NCBI RefSeq assembly: GCF_004011695.2
Contig: NC_082424.1
Location: forward strand, 620,001 to 684,000
Source of the DNA: Ascochyta rabiei
Taxonomy: Eukaryota; Ascomycota; Dothideomycetes; Pleosporales; Didymellaceae
DNA length: 64,000 nucleotides
Direction: 5' to 3'
How positions within the stretch are numbered: position 1 is the first letter of the stretch; every line of letters starts with the position of its first letter. Below, one piece after another: positions 45,187 to 54,655 of this stretch. The notes beneath the pieces are model-generated. The model was not told the DNA's origin. It did not search any database and was given only the letters and a program-made list of their open reading frames with translations. Made by a program: the position numbers and the translations under genes.

Positions 45187-45680
45187 TGTTAAGTTTTACA
45201 CTTTAGACAAAGTCCGTAAGTAATTGTTTAATTAGGTCTTAGGGATAAGTACGTGTAGGGGTTCTTAAAGGGGTAGTTGTCTAGTTAAAGACTGTAGTAA
45301 CTAGGGTTGTAAGGAAGAGTATAGAGTAGACTATCTGTTTTATAAGTAGGGTTAAGATATTCTAATAACAAAGTTAATTAATAAAGTTAAATATAAACTA
45401 TAAGGGTTATGTTCCTGTAATCTATATACTAAGGAGATATAATACTTATTAATAAGTAACTAGAGTTAGTCTAATAAAATATATAAGGGTGCTTATAGAC
45501 AAGTATATTATACTATACTTATTAATAAGCAGTTACGTATATTATGCTTGTTAATAAGCAGTTACGTAATAACCCTAGGTGTTCTGTCTTTCTCTACTTG
45601 TTGTTCCTTTAGGGAGGAGTTAGGGGTTTAGTTGGACGATACTTATTGCTGTGCCGCTCCCTCTGTACAGGATTGTAACA
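45187..45680 (-). repeat. 5' LTR of the chromovirus
   Basis: 494 bp, the same length as the 3' LTR. It is followed by GTATG (45,681-45,685), matching GTATG at 38,673-38,677. Confidence 0.95.
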
Positions 45681-46350
45681 GTATGTAAGTAGAATTACCT
45701 TAGACTATTTATACTTCTTAGCAAGGTAGGTGTATATCTATTTAGGTTTATTATTAATCTTTATCTCTAGTTATCTTTATCTATCTTTATATATTATCTA
45801 CTTCTCTCTACACACTTACAACTATGTATACAAGTAGGATTACCCTAGACTATTTACACTTCTTAACAAGGTAGGTGTACATCTATTTACATTTATTTCT
45901 TATCCTTATCTCTAGTTATCTTTATTTATCTTTATATATTGTCTATTTCTCTCTATACACTTATAACTGTGTATATAAGTAGGATTACCTTAGACTATTT
46001 ATACTTCTTAACAAGGTAGGTGTACATCTATTTACATTTATTTCTTATCTTTATCTCTAATTATCTTTGTTTATCTTTATATATTGTCTATTTCTCTCTA
46101 TACACTTATAACTGTGTATACAAGTAGGATTACCCTAGACTATTTGCACATCTTAACAAGGTAGGTGTATATTTATTTATATTTATTTCTTATCTTTATC
46201 TTTATCTTTATTTATCTTTATATATTGTCTATTTCTCTCTATACACTTATAACTGTGTATATAAGTAGGATTACCTTAGACTGTTTATACTTCTTAACAA
46301 GGTAGGTGTATATCTACTCACGTTTATTTTTTATCTTTATTATCATCTTC
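45681..46350. repeat. 145-bp tandem array, right part
   Basis: About four and a half units. ACTRTGTATA landmarks lie at 45,821, 45,966, 46,111 and 46,252; one unit is 4 bp short. The array ends about 20-45 bp from the SWF1 stop codon, so the SWF1 3' UTR is probably made of array sequence. Confidence 0.93.
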
Positions 46351-46370
46351 ATCACTCCTGCGTACACGCC

Positions 46371-47677
46371 TCAACACCACAGCGCCTCGATGAGATTGTC
46401 CCAAAAGCCAAGGTCGTACACATTCTCGACGGCAGCGAGGCTCCAGACGCGCTCGAACGAGCCGGGCTCGGCGACGCGCTGGATGCGCGGGGGAAGCGAC
46501 GTTGGGGCCTGGCCGTCGCGCGTGCGGACGAGAATGTGCCGGCTTTCCAGCGGCCAGGTGGTGTGCGGTTCTTCGCGGCGCGCGTCGGTGTCCTCTCGGG
46601 GGGGTCTGGGGCCGGGGCCGGCCATGGTGGACTCGCGCCGCTTGCCGAGGAAGACGACGCCGGTGGCCATGTCGTCGCGCCAGTCCGCCCACTTGCCGCT
46701 CTCGTTGGTCGTCATGCCCGCCCAGATCAGGTAGAGGTGGTAGGCCAGCAGCCCCAGCGGCAGTGGCCACGTGAGGAGGGCGAGGAGCCCAACGCCCGCT
46801 GCGCTGAGGCCGCCGAGATCCAGATACAGACTCAGGTAGATGGCAAAGTAGTGGCTCTTGGCTCCCCAGTAGTTCGCCAAGCTCCTGGGGTCAGAGCCGG
46901 GGGCGGGTTTGTACACGTACCAGCCCTCGTACTTTGTGTACCGCCGCGCCACCAGCGGACTCAGAGAGAACCAGGCCAGGTATGCGCCGTATGCAATGAG
47001 CACGCCGGTGGAGAGCAGCAGGAAGAGAAAGTACTTGTAGTTGCCCCGCCCAAGGCAATTGTTCACCCATATGCAGTGGTGATCCATGCGCGAGACGCAC
47101 GTCTTGCATATGCTGCAGTGCTTGCTCCGTGCGGGCTTGAGGAAGTGGCAGGTCGCGCACGTGTTTCCGGGGTGGTAGAGGACGCGGTCGTAGGGATAGT
47201 GCAGCATCTGGGCGGCGTGGTTGCGGGGGCTGATGTGTGTCGAGCTGTTCTGCTTGGCGCTGAGGTACAGCCAGAGATAGGGCTGCGGCAGGAGGGCGAA
47301 GACGAGAAGCCTTTGCTGCACGTGCAGCTTGTCCCATAGCGTCGGTAGCAGCAGGGCGGCGCACGCTGTGACGAGGCCGAGGAAGAAGACCACGACAACG
47401 GGGTGCTTGTCGTGCATGAGGTGGTGGCCGAGGCGCGCGCTGCCGCCGGTGATGCGGCCATTGGTGAGCTTGACATCAGCGCGGCGGACGAAGGACGGGA
47501 TGTGCACGGCGAGGAGGCGGTTGAGGAAGCCTATGGGCGTGTTTCTGTCTCGTTCAGTATGCGACGTGGCGTGGGGGCGCAGTGCTACCTGAGGGCGGGC
47601 AGTCGGCCGAAGAAGGCGACAAAAGTGAAAATGGAGACGGTGAGGGCGACCAGCAGCAAGGTGCGCGCGAGCCCCAT
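46371..47677 (-). CDS. SWF1: Swf1-type DHHC palmitoyltransferase (420 aa)
   Basis: Exon 1 is 47,589-47,677 and exon 2 is 46,371-47,544, with a 44-bp GTAGCA...ACAG intron. The join gives [18 protein letters not shown], the usual Swf1 N-terminal pattern. An N-terminal membrane helix, two more helices, a Cys-rich domain (about residues 159-209) with DHHC at 184-187, and further helices after it match the family. The nearby [15 protein letters not shown] and [12 protein letters not shown] are typical. Swf1 acts in the ER and palmitoylates SNAREs and other single-pass membrane proteins. It is divergent from RAP1 with only 111 bp between start codons. The acceptor at 47,545 was preferred over a closer AG at 47,532-47,533 because only it keeps the frame. 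Confidence 0.94.
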
Positions 47678-47788
47678 GTTTCGTAGTGCTGCCTGCGCAT
47701 GTCTGTCTTCATGTTGCTAGTCGGGGAGACTGCAGACGCCGCGGCAATGCCCTGACATGTGAGCACGCGCTTCCCCAGACGCGTCGAC

Positions 47789-50001
47789 ATGACGACTCCA
47801 CAAGTCCACCTCACCACCATGGCGGCGTCGGTGGTGTACGACAACGTCGCGGAGGGCGTCAAGCTCGAGACAGGTCGTTTGTTCGAGAGCAGAAAGTTCT
47901 GGGTCGCCCAGCACGTGCCCCACCGTAGTGCGCTGCTGGACCTGATCAGAGCTAATGGCGGACACATTACGCTGCTGGAGAAGCAGGCCGACTGGATGAT
48001 CGCAGACCATTTTCGAAAGGGCTGCCCGCCTGCATCGATCAGCTACGAGTTCGTGCACAAGTCCGTCGCAAAGGGCGAGATCCTCGACCCCAGCGACTTC
48101 CCAGCAGGGCCGAGGATAGGCACGGCACGCGACCCTGGGTCTTTGGTCAGGCCTGCCAAGGGCGCGAGAAATGCATACACACCTGACGAAGACCGTATCC
48201 TCTACAACTGGGTCAAGGATGCCGCCGCCGCGGGCGTTGCCACCAGCGGGAACGAGCTGTACAAGCAGCTGGAGCAGAAGGTATGCAGGCGCGTGGGAGC
48301 AGAGATGCAATGCTGACCCCCTTCAAGTGCCCGCGACACACATGGCAGTCGTGGCGCGACCGCTACCTCAAGCAGCTTCAAGGTCGTCCCGCTTCTGCCT
48401 TCAGCGTCCCAGCTGACACGCCGCCTTCAGACCAATCGTCGAGGGCGGACGAAGCACCTGTAGAAAAGAAGGAAGCGCTTGTCAAGGACAAGGAGCAAGT
48501 CTGGTCAACCACCGAGCCAGAGGCCTGCATCAGCGAAGAGCAAGCTGCCAGCGATGAGTACACCGTCAAACAGTTGGCCGCAACCTTCAGTACCGAGGAC
48601 TGGGAAGAGTTGTATGCTCTTGTTGACCACATCGACAACCTCTCGAAAGACACCCTGTCCTACCAGGCCTCGTGGGCCAACTGGGCCAAAGATATGGATA
48701 ATCAAACGGCCGCACAGTGGCAGCAGTACTACGAAAAGATAGTCAGGCCACAGTGGTTGCGTGATCCAGTTTCGAAGAGGGAGCGCATCAGGAAGAGAGT
48801 CGAAGAGAAGCACCTGAACGATAGCTCGAGTCCAAACAAGAGTCAGAGCTGGAGCCAGGCACAAGACAAGACGGTCGATGCGTTGCAGACAGCACCAGAC
48901 GCATTGCGGTCCGATTCGAGACTGGAGTCTGACTTGACTGCACAGCATGAGACGCCGAATTACATCAGAGACGGCTACGAGTCGGCATTCAAGCGGATAC
49001 GGGGCGACTTGGATGATGTCCCAGAGGCCGCAGAAGCCGTCCGGCCGGCAAAGAGGAGGAGGGTCAGCCTGTCTCCAACGCTCGTCAAGATGGAAGAGCC
49101 GGTGGATGTTGTCGGCACCCGAGAGCAGCCATTGAAGATCCCTTCCACTACGAGTTCCCGTCAAACAAGCGCTGAGCCGCAATTATCAGAGGTGACGCAT
49201 CCTCACGCGCAAGTGATTGACGAAGCGGACGATACTGAGAGCTTGTTGTCAGAAGACGGTTTTGCCCATCCGCCTCGACCGCCAATAGTGTTGCAAGACG
49301 AAGACGACCTCGAAAGCACAGCCTCCTCTATCGACTTAGCACACATCGCCCCTCTTCCTCGACCGCTCCAGGTCCCAGAGACTGAAGAAGACGATGAACA
49401 CCTTCCCTCCAACACACCCACCCCACGCGCCTCCAAATACACCACTTTCGACACCCAAGCTAATCTTTCCTCGCCCTCGCAGCTCCCACGCCCGCCCGTT
49501 GACTCCTCCCCACCACATCATCCCGAGTCCGACGCCTCAACCACCCAGTCCATCGAGGAATTCCGCCGATCGCTGCTCGAAGACGACCCCTCGACGCAAA
49601 CCGAACGCCGACTCCCTCGCCTCCCACGTCCCGCCTCACCAACACCATCCACAACCTCGTCAGCATCCAGCACCACCTCAGCGGACCCAGACGAGCCGCT
49701 CCTCGCCGACGAAATCGACGACTTCTTCACCTCCCAGCACGCCGCCGGCTTCTCCGACGAGTTCATCGCCAAAGCCCTCAAGCGGACACGTTTCCGCCCC
49801 GGCCTCGCCACCGCCGTGCTCGAAGCGTGGAAGCACGGCCTCCCTCTGCCGTCCCAGCGCGGTATCTGGAGCGCCGAGGACGACGAGCAGGTCGAGCGCG
49901 GCGACGGACTTTGTCTTACGCGGCTGGCGGAGAAGCACACGCTTGACGGGTGGGGTGGCATTACGGAGCGGCTGAACTGGCTGCGTGCGTGGCGGCAGTG
50001 A
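47789..50001 (+). CDS. RAP1: Rap1-type telomere protein: BRCT, Myb and C-terminal RCT domains (721 aa)
   Basis: Exon 1 is 47,789-48,280 and exon 2 is 48,328-50,001; the 47-bp intron (GTATGC donor) lies inside the Myb-type domain and splices in phase 0. Residues 31-105 (LFESRKFWVAQHVPHRSALLDLIRANGG) are a BRCT domain. Residues about 130-182 (AYTPDEDRILYNWV ... TWQSWRDRYL) are a single Myb-type helix set. An acidic, Ser/Pro-rich linker follows, and residues about 625-715 (DEIDDFFTSQHAAGFSDEF to TERLNWL) match the Rap1 C-terminal domain that binds partner proteins. Filamentous fungi use Rap1 with a Taz1/TRF-like protein at telomeres. A second in-frame ATG at 47,819 has a stronger context (CACCATGGCG) and may be the true start. 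Confidence 0.92.
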
Positions 50002-50394
50002 AGCTGCACCGACCAACGATGGTGTTGCGCGCCTGTGCCGAGGAAGAGGCTGTCCGAAACGAGTCAATGGCTTGGCTTCATAAACACCTTGCCCTTGCTG
50101 CTCGGTAGACTGTTGGACACGCGCTCTTGTCCACATGGCATGCCCACCACTGCGCGGCACTCACTCCCCATCCCGCGTTCTCTGCCCGGCGCTGCGAATG
50201 CGGAAGTGCCCATTCAATGTGACATGTCTGTTGAACGAATACGGGATGCAGGACAGTACACCACATGGAAAGTACGGAGCGATGAGAGAAAAAAGGATAT
50301 GGATAGATGGTACGTTTGTACGGTAATGGTAGCATACGATTCAAGTTGAGATACTATACCGCGCAGCGAGATGCAAGATCAAGAGATGAGAAAA
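50002..50394. other. RAP1/MAK5 convergent intergenic region
   Basis: 393 bp between two stop codons with mixed composition. Nothing beyond 3' UTR sequence is seen. Confidence 0.5.
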
Positions 50395-53079
50395 CTAATG
50401 GTGGATCCACTTCTTCTTCGTCCCATCTGCGTTCCGCTTGCGACTCTTCTGCTTCTTGCTCTTGCCCTCGGGCTTGGATGCTGCGCTGGGTGGTTTGGAC
50501 ACCTCGTCTGCATCTGCGTCTCCATCCACCACCGGGTCTTCGTCTTCATCCTCCTCCTCCTCATCCTCATCATCCTGAATCGGTGCAGGGGTGGGTTTAT
50601 CGAGTTCGTCGTCGAAGCCCAGTCCGTCGACAGCGCCCAAGAAGCCCGTGTTGCCCTCGCCCTTCATCAGGGCTTCGACGTCGATGCCGCCGCTGGTGAG
50701 ATACTTGGCGCTGACGCCCGTATTGATGCGTTCTGCGAGGAGCCCCCTCAGCTCGTGTCTGATGGATGCGAATTCGGCTCTTGTCATTTCGCTCGCGTTC
50801 TTCTCTTTCTTCTTGCGTCCGCTGCCTCGGCCTTTCTTGCCCTTGGCTTCCTTCTCGAATTCCTCGCTGTCGTAGTCGATGCCGAGATCTTCGGCGGCCT
50901 GCATGAACATGTCGTCGGTGGAGTTCTTCTTCTCTTTGGCAATGACGGTGTCGGCGAGCTTCTTGGATAGGGTGGCGCGCGGCTTGAGGCGCGAGACGAT
51001 GCGGCGGTCGATGTCGAGTGTGCGGATGAAGTAGGCGCGTTTCTTGTTCTTTTGCTGTTGCGCGGATTCGGCGCGAGCGTGCACTTTCGCAACGAGTCGA
51101 CGCACACCCGCGACTTCTTCAGGCGCGCAGATGATGATGCTGGAGCCTGAGGCGTCGGCGCGGGCTGTGCGGCCAGATCGGTGCACGTATGTGTCTGCGG
51201 CGCGTGGCAGGTGGTAGTGGATGACGAGGTCGACCTTGGGAATGTCAAGCCCACGAGCTGCAACGTCGGTCGCGACGAGAATGGAACCAGGGCGCGATTT
51301 GAAGCGCTCGATGGAGCGAAGACGCGCTTTCTGAATCATGCTCGAGTGAAGCGGGAGCGCAGGCAGGTTGAGGTTGGCGAGGAACGGGGTCAGGCGGCGG
51401 ACTGCAGAGATGGAGTTTGTGAAGATTAGGGCACGCTTGTTGGGGTGGAACAGCAGGAGGGAGTACAGGTAGAGGTCCTTCTCGGGGCCGGCGCATTCGA
51501 TGAGGCCTTCGCGCAGCTTGCTAGCCATTTGCGACTCGGGGTTTGCGTCGATGAACCGAGGCTGCTCTTCGCGGAAGTTGAGCTTCTTGAGCAGATATTC
51601 CATCGAGTCGGCTTTGTTCATGATGTCGCCTGTGCCGTTACCAAACTTGACTTTGCCGGCGAGCTTCTGCTGGAGACCCTTCTGGAAGGTAGCAGAAAAG
51701 ACGAGGGTTTGGCGTTCGACTTCTGGCGTTGGCTCCTCCTCGTCCTCTTCGTCGTCTACCTTGTCCAGCACCTTGAGGATTTCTCCAAGCTCTTGGTAGT
51801 GACCTTGGCTCAGAAGGCGATCAGCCTCGTCCAGGACCAAGAACTTGACCTGCTTGAGAGCACGCAGGAGGCCTTGACCGCTGCTGATAACCTCCCACAG
51901 CCGTCCAGGTGTGCCCACGACAACATCCGCCTTCTCCAGCTGGCGACGTTGCTTCTGCACGGACAGACCACCTGTGATCGTTGCGATGGAGGGGGCATCG
52001 AAGTCACCCTTGACGCAGAGATCAGTCAAATGCGCTGTGATCTGATGGGCGAGTTCTCGCGTCGGCGCAATGATCAGGGCGGTAGGTATTGTCTGTGTCT
52101 TTGCATCCTCGTTGTGCGCAGATCGAGTGGCGAGGTAACGTTCAATGATGGGAATACCAAAGGCAAGCGTCTTTCCTGAGCCTGTAGAGGCTTTACCAAT
52201 GAGATCTCTGCCAGCCATGATCTCAGGTATCGTCGCAGCCTGAATCAAACTGGGTTTGGAGAACTTCAGTCCTGCAAGTGCACCCACCACCTTCTCGGAT
52301 AGATTCAGCTCTTCCCACGCTGATGTATCGACCTCGTCATCATCGACCGGCTGGTTGAGCAAGATGTCGAACGCCCCCTCGCCGGAGATCTCGAAATCCT
52401 CCGTGGCTTCCGCGCCTTCTTCTTCGACGTAGTCCGGATTTGCGCCGGCGTTGGCTGCAGTATTCTGCTTCAGCTTCTCCTCTTCCCTCTTTGCCTTGGC
52501 CTCCGCCTTCTTCTCCTTCTTCGTCTTGGCTTTCTCTGGCTTCTTTTCGACCTTGTCCTTCTTCAGTGCTCTCCCGTCTTCTATCGCGCTGTTTGGGTCG
52601 AGGTCTTCGATGTCGATGCCACCCGTCTTGGCCGGCGCGTCCTCAATGTCTTCGTCGCTGAATCCTGCAAACGAGTCGTTGTCAATCTCAGCCTCAGCTT
52701 CCTCTGCAGCCTCTGTCTCCCCCTCCACGGGTAGCTCCTTGCCTTCCTGGCCGATCATCTTCTCCAGACGCGCAGCCTCTTCCTCTTCTCTGCGCCAGGC
52801 AGCTTCTACATCCTTCTCAACCTCTTCTTCGGTTTTTGTGGTCTGGAACGTGATGTTGCCGGTAGTCGGGTCCTTGACGATATCCACATCGTCAATCTCT
52901 TCCAGCCCGTAGAAGCCCTCGGTATCCTCCAGACGATCTGGCATAGACACTGTCTTCCATCCCAGCTCGTTCAATTGGACTCTGCGTTTCTGCTTCCTCG
53001 TAGGTTTGAGGGAATTCTCGAGCTTCTGGCGCTTGTGTGCTTTATGCGCCGCTTTCGGGGGGTTGTGCGCACGCTTCAT
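50395..53079 (-). CDS. MAK5: Mak5-type DEAD-box RNA helicase (894 aa)
   Basis: Single exon, starting MKRAHNPPKAAHKAHKRQK at 53,079. The reading frame extends further upstream, but that part has no family similarity. Helicase motifs in order: Q motif (SKPSLIQAATIPEI), I (ASTGSGKT, Lys303), Ia (PTRELAHQI), TPGRL, II (DEAD 417-420), III (SAT), IV (ALIFTN), V (VATDVAARGLDIP) and VI (HRSGRTARA). The conserved Mak5 N-terminus WKTVSMPDRL is present, as are long acidic and Lys-rich segments at both ends. Mak5/DDX24 works in the nucleolus on 60S subunit assembly. The protein is longer than yeast Mak5 (773 aa) because of these low-complexity tails. It is divergent from TRM7. Confidence 0.95.
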   Translation of the reverse strand: MKRAHNPPKAAHKAHKRQKLENSLKPTRKQKRRVQLNELGWKTVSMPDRLEDTEGFYGLEEIDDVDIVKDPTTGNITFQTTKTEEEVEKDVEAAWRREEEEAARLEKMIGQEGKELPVEGETEAAEEAEAEIDNDSFAGFSDEDIEDAPAKTGGIDIEDLDPNSAIEDGRALKKDKVEKKPEKAKTKKEKKAEAKAKREEEKLKQNTAANAGANPDYVEEEGAEATEDFEISGEGAFDILLNQPVDDDEVDTSAWEELNLSEKVVGALAGLKFSKPSLIQAATIPEIMAGRDLIGKASTGSGKTLAFGIPIIERYLATRSAHNEDAKTQTIPTALIIAPTRELAHQITAHLTDLCVKGDFDAPSIATITGGLSVQKQRRQLEKADVVVGTPGRLWEVISSGQGLLRALKQVKFLVLDEADRLLSQGHYQELGEILKVLDKVDDEEDEEEPTPEVERQTLVFSATFQKGLQQKLAGKVKFGNGTGDIMNKADSMEYLLKKLNFREEQPRFIDANPESQMASKLREGLIECAGPEKDLYLYSLLLFHPNKRALIFTNSISAVRRLTPFLANLNLPALPLHSSMIQKARLRSIERFKSRPGSILVATDVAARGLDIPKVDLVIHYHLPRAADTYVHRSGRTARADASGSSIIICAPEEVAGVRRLVAKVHARAESAQQQKNKKRAYFIRTLDIDRRIVSRLKPRATLSKKLADTVIAKEKKNSTDDMFMQAAEDLGIDYDSEEFEKEAKGKKGRGSGRKKKEKNASEMTRAEFASIRHELRGLLAERINTGVSAKYLTSGGIDVEALMKGEGNTGFLGAVDGLGFDDELDKPTPAPIQDDEDEEEEDEDEDPVVDGDADADEVSKPPSAASKPEGKSKKQKSRKRNADGTKKKWIHH

Positions 53080-53379
53080 CGTGGATGTTGTGTTTGGACG
53101 GTTGGTCGCGGTCCTGGAAATTTTTGGGAAGATCGGCGAGTCGGCGTTGCTACCCTTGCAAGCCGTGCCCCTCACGTGGGGTCGACTTTCACACCTCCGA
53201 TTTTGAGATACGAGCTCCCTGCATGACCAACATATCTGCCCTGAAATCAACGGCAATATCGAGAAATTGGTTTCAGTCAGTATTGGGTGCTGGGTGTTTG
53301 CTTGCCAGGTTGGAGCGCAGACGCGAAAAAGAGTCTGGGATTTCCAAAATCGTCTAGTAAGAGTAAATAGACGCAAACC
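53080..53379. promoter_or_regulatory. Bidirectional MAK5/TRM7 promoter region
   Basis: Exactly 300 bp separate two divergent start codons of RNA-metabolism genes, so the pair may be co-expressed. I could not identify a defined motif. Confidence 0.4.
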
Positions 53380-54519
53380 ATGGGCAAGTCGTCAAAGGAC
53401 AAGCGTGACGCTTACTACCGTCTCGCAAAAGAGGAGGGATGGCGTGCGCGGTCGGCATACAAGCTGCTACAAATCGACGAGGAGTTCAACCTGTTCGAGG
53501 GGGTTACAAGAGTCGTTGATCTCTGTGCTGCACCAGGGAGTTGGAGTCAGGTACTCTCTCGTGTCCTCATCAAGGGCGAGACATTCGGCAGAGCAGGGTG
53601 GGAGCAGAAGCAAACAGCAACACGGCGACACGTTCTTGGCTTGGATCAAAAAGAGGAAGAAGGCACCGCGCCAGCTGTTCAGCAACCAAAGCCCAGAGAA
53701 AACGTTCGGATCGTCGCAATCGACCTACAACCCATGAGCCCACTGGAGGGTGTCACCACAATGCGCGCTGATATCACGCATCCTTCCACCATCCCGCTCA
53801 TGCTCAAGGCACTGGACCCTGATACATACGACCCAACCTCAACGTCCTCGTCCTCGCCCGTCGATCTCGTCATCTCGGATGGTGCGCCAGACGTCACAGG
53901 TCTGCACGACCTCGATATCTACGTGCAGAGCCAGCTTCTTTGGGCAGCGCTGAATCTGGCTCTGTGCGTCCTCAAACCCGGCGGCAAGTTTGTGGCCAAG
54001 ATCTTCCGCGGAAAGGATGTCGACCTGCTTTTTGCGCAACTCAAGATCGTGTTCGAGAGGGTGCGAGTTGCAAAACCAAGGAGCAGTCGTGCGAGCAGCA
54101 TCGAGGCCTTTGTGGTGTGTGAGGGTTTCTGTCCGCCAGAGGGGTTCAAAGCGAGTCTCGACAAGCCACTGGGCGCCGGGACACAGATACCGACCGACAC
54201 GAACGCACCAAAAGAGGAGAAGAAGGAATCGCGAACAGTCAGGGCAGACGGTGCGATCGAGCTTGACTTTGGCACCGAGGGTGAGGATGGGAATGGTGAT
54301 GAAGAGGGTGGCCAGCGATGGATAGCGCCGTTCCTGGCGTGCGGCGACTTGTCAGCATACGACTCCGATGCGACATACAAGCTACCGAAAGACAGAGTCA
54401 GTCTGGATCCCGTTCAGCCGCCTACAGCACCACCGTACAAGCGTGCATTGGAGATGCGCAAGATGGCTGGCGGTGCCTACGGGAAGACCAAAGGGAGGGC
54501 AAGCAAAGAGAAAGTCTGA
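53380..54519 (+). CDS. TRM7: Trm7-type tRNA 2'-O-ribose methyltransferase (FtsJ family, 379 aa)
   Basis: Single exon. [29 protein letters not shown] is the near-invariant Trm7 start. The SAM-binding motif is [13 protein letters not shown] (from Asp47). The catalytic tetrad of FtsJ-type 2'-O-methyltransferases is complete: Lys28, Asp167 ([10 protein letters not shown]), Lys207 (GKFVAKIF) and Glu242 (SSIEAF). An insertion of about 45 residues before the second strand and an acidic C-terminal extension make it longer than yeast Trm7 (310 aa). Trm7 modifies positions 32 and 34 of the tRNA anticodon loop with Trm732 and Trm734 partners. It converges on OSM1, with 136 bp between stop codons. Confidence 0.95.
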   Translation: MGKSSKDKRDAYYRLAKEEGWRARSAYKLLQIDEEFNLFEGVTRVVDLCAAPGSWSQVLSRVLIKGETFGRAGWEQKQTATRRHVLGLDQKEEEGTAPAVQQPKPRENVRIVAIDLQPMSPLEGVTTMRADITHPSTIPLMLKALDPDTYDPTSTSSSSPVDLVISDGAPDVTGLHDLDIYVQSQLLWAALNLALCVLKPGGKFVAKIFRGKDVDLLFAQLKIVFERVRVAKPRSSRASSIEAFVVCEGFCPPEGFKASLDKPLGAGTQIPTDTNAPKEEKKESRTVRADGAIELDFGTEGEDGNGDEEGGQRWIAPFLACGDLSAYDSDATYKLPKDRVSLDPVQPPTAPPYKRALEMRKMAGGAYGKTKGRASKEKV

Positions 54520-54655
54520 TCACGAATATGATGGTAGATTAGCCTTGAACAGCGTTGCAACGTCCTCGCATATTCGAAAACCACGTTGCAGTAGGTGTCA
54601 TCACCCTCAGACCCTCTCAAGTCAGCGTCCGTCGCATTTTTACATCACCCATCAA

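Larger units (their letters stand above)
38678..45680 (-). mobile_element. Full-length Ty3/gypsy chromovirus (7,003 bp), RIP-mutated
   Basis: Two 494-bp LTRs (38,678-39,171 and 45,187-45,680) are flanked by the 5-bp duplication GTATG on both outer sides. On the minus strand the order is Gag zinc knuckle (44,246-44,287, C-x2-C-x4-H-x4-C, all ligands present), protease (LLDLGA, near 42,977-43,003), reverse transcriptase, integrase (IDFVTQLP and VVDRFTKHA, near 40,680-40,800) and chromodomain (YLVKWLGY, 39,765-39,888). A polypurine tract (minus strand, 39,172-39,190) abuts the 3' LTR. Internal stops are fewer than in the relic at 1-4,984, so this insertion is probably younger. The RT active site reads YLNN (41,934-41,945), which is not functional. 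It inserted into the 145-bp tandem array. Confidence 0.95.
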
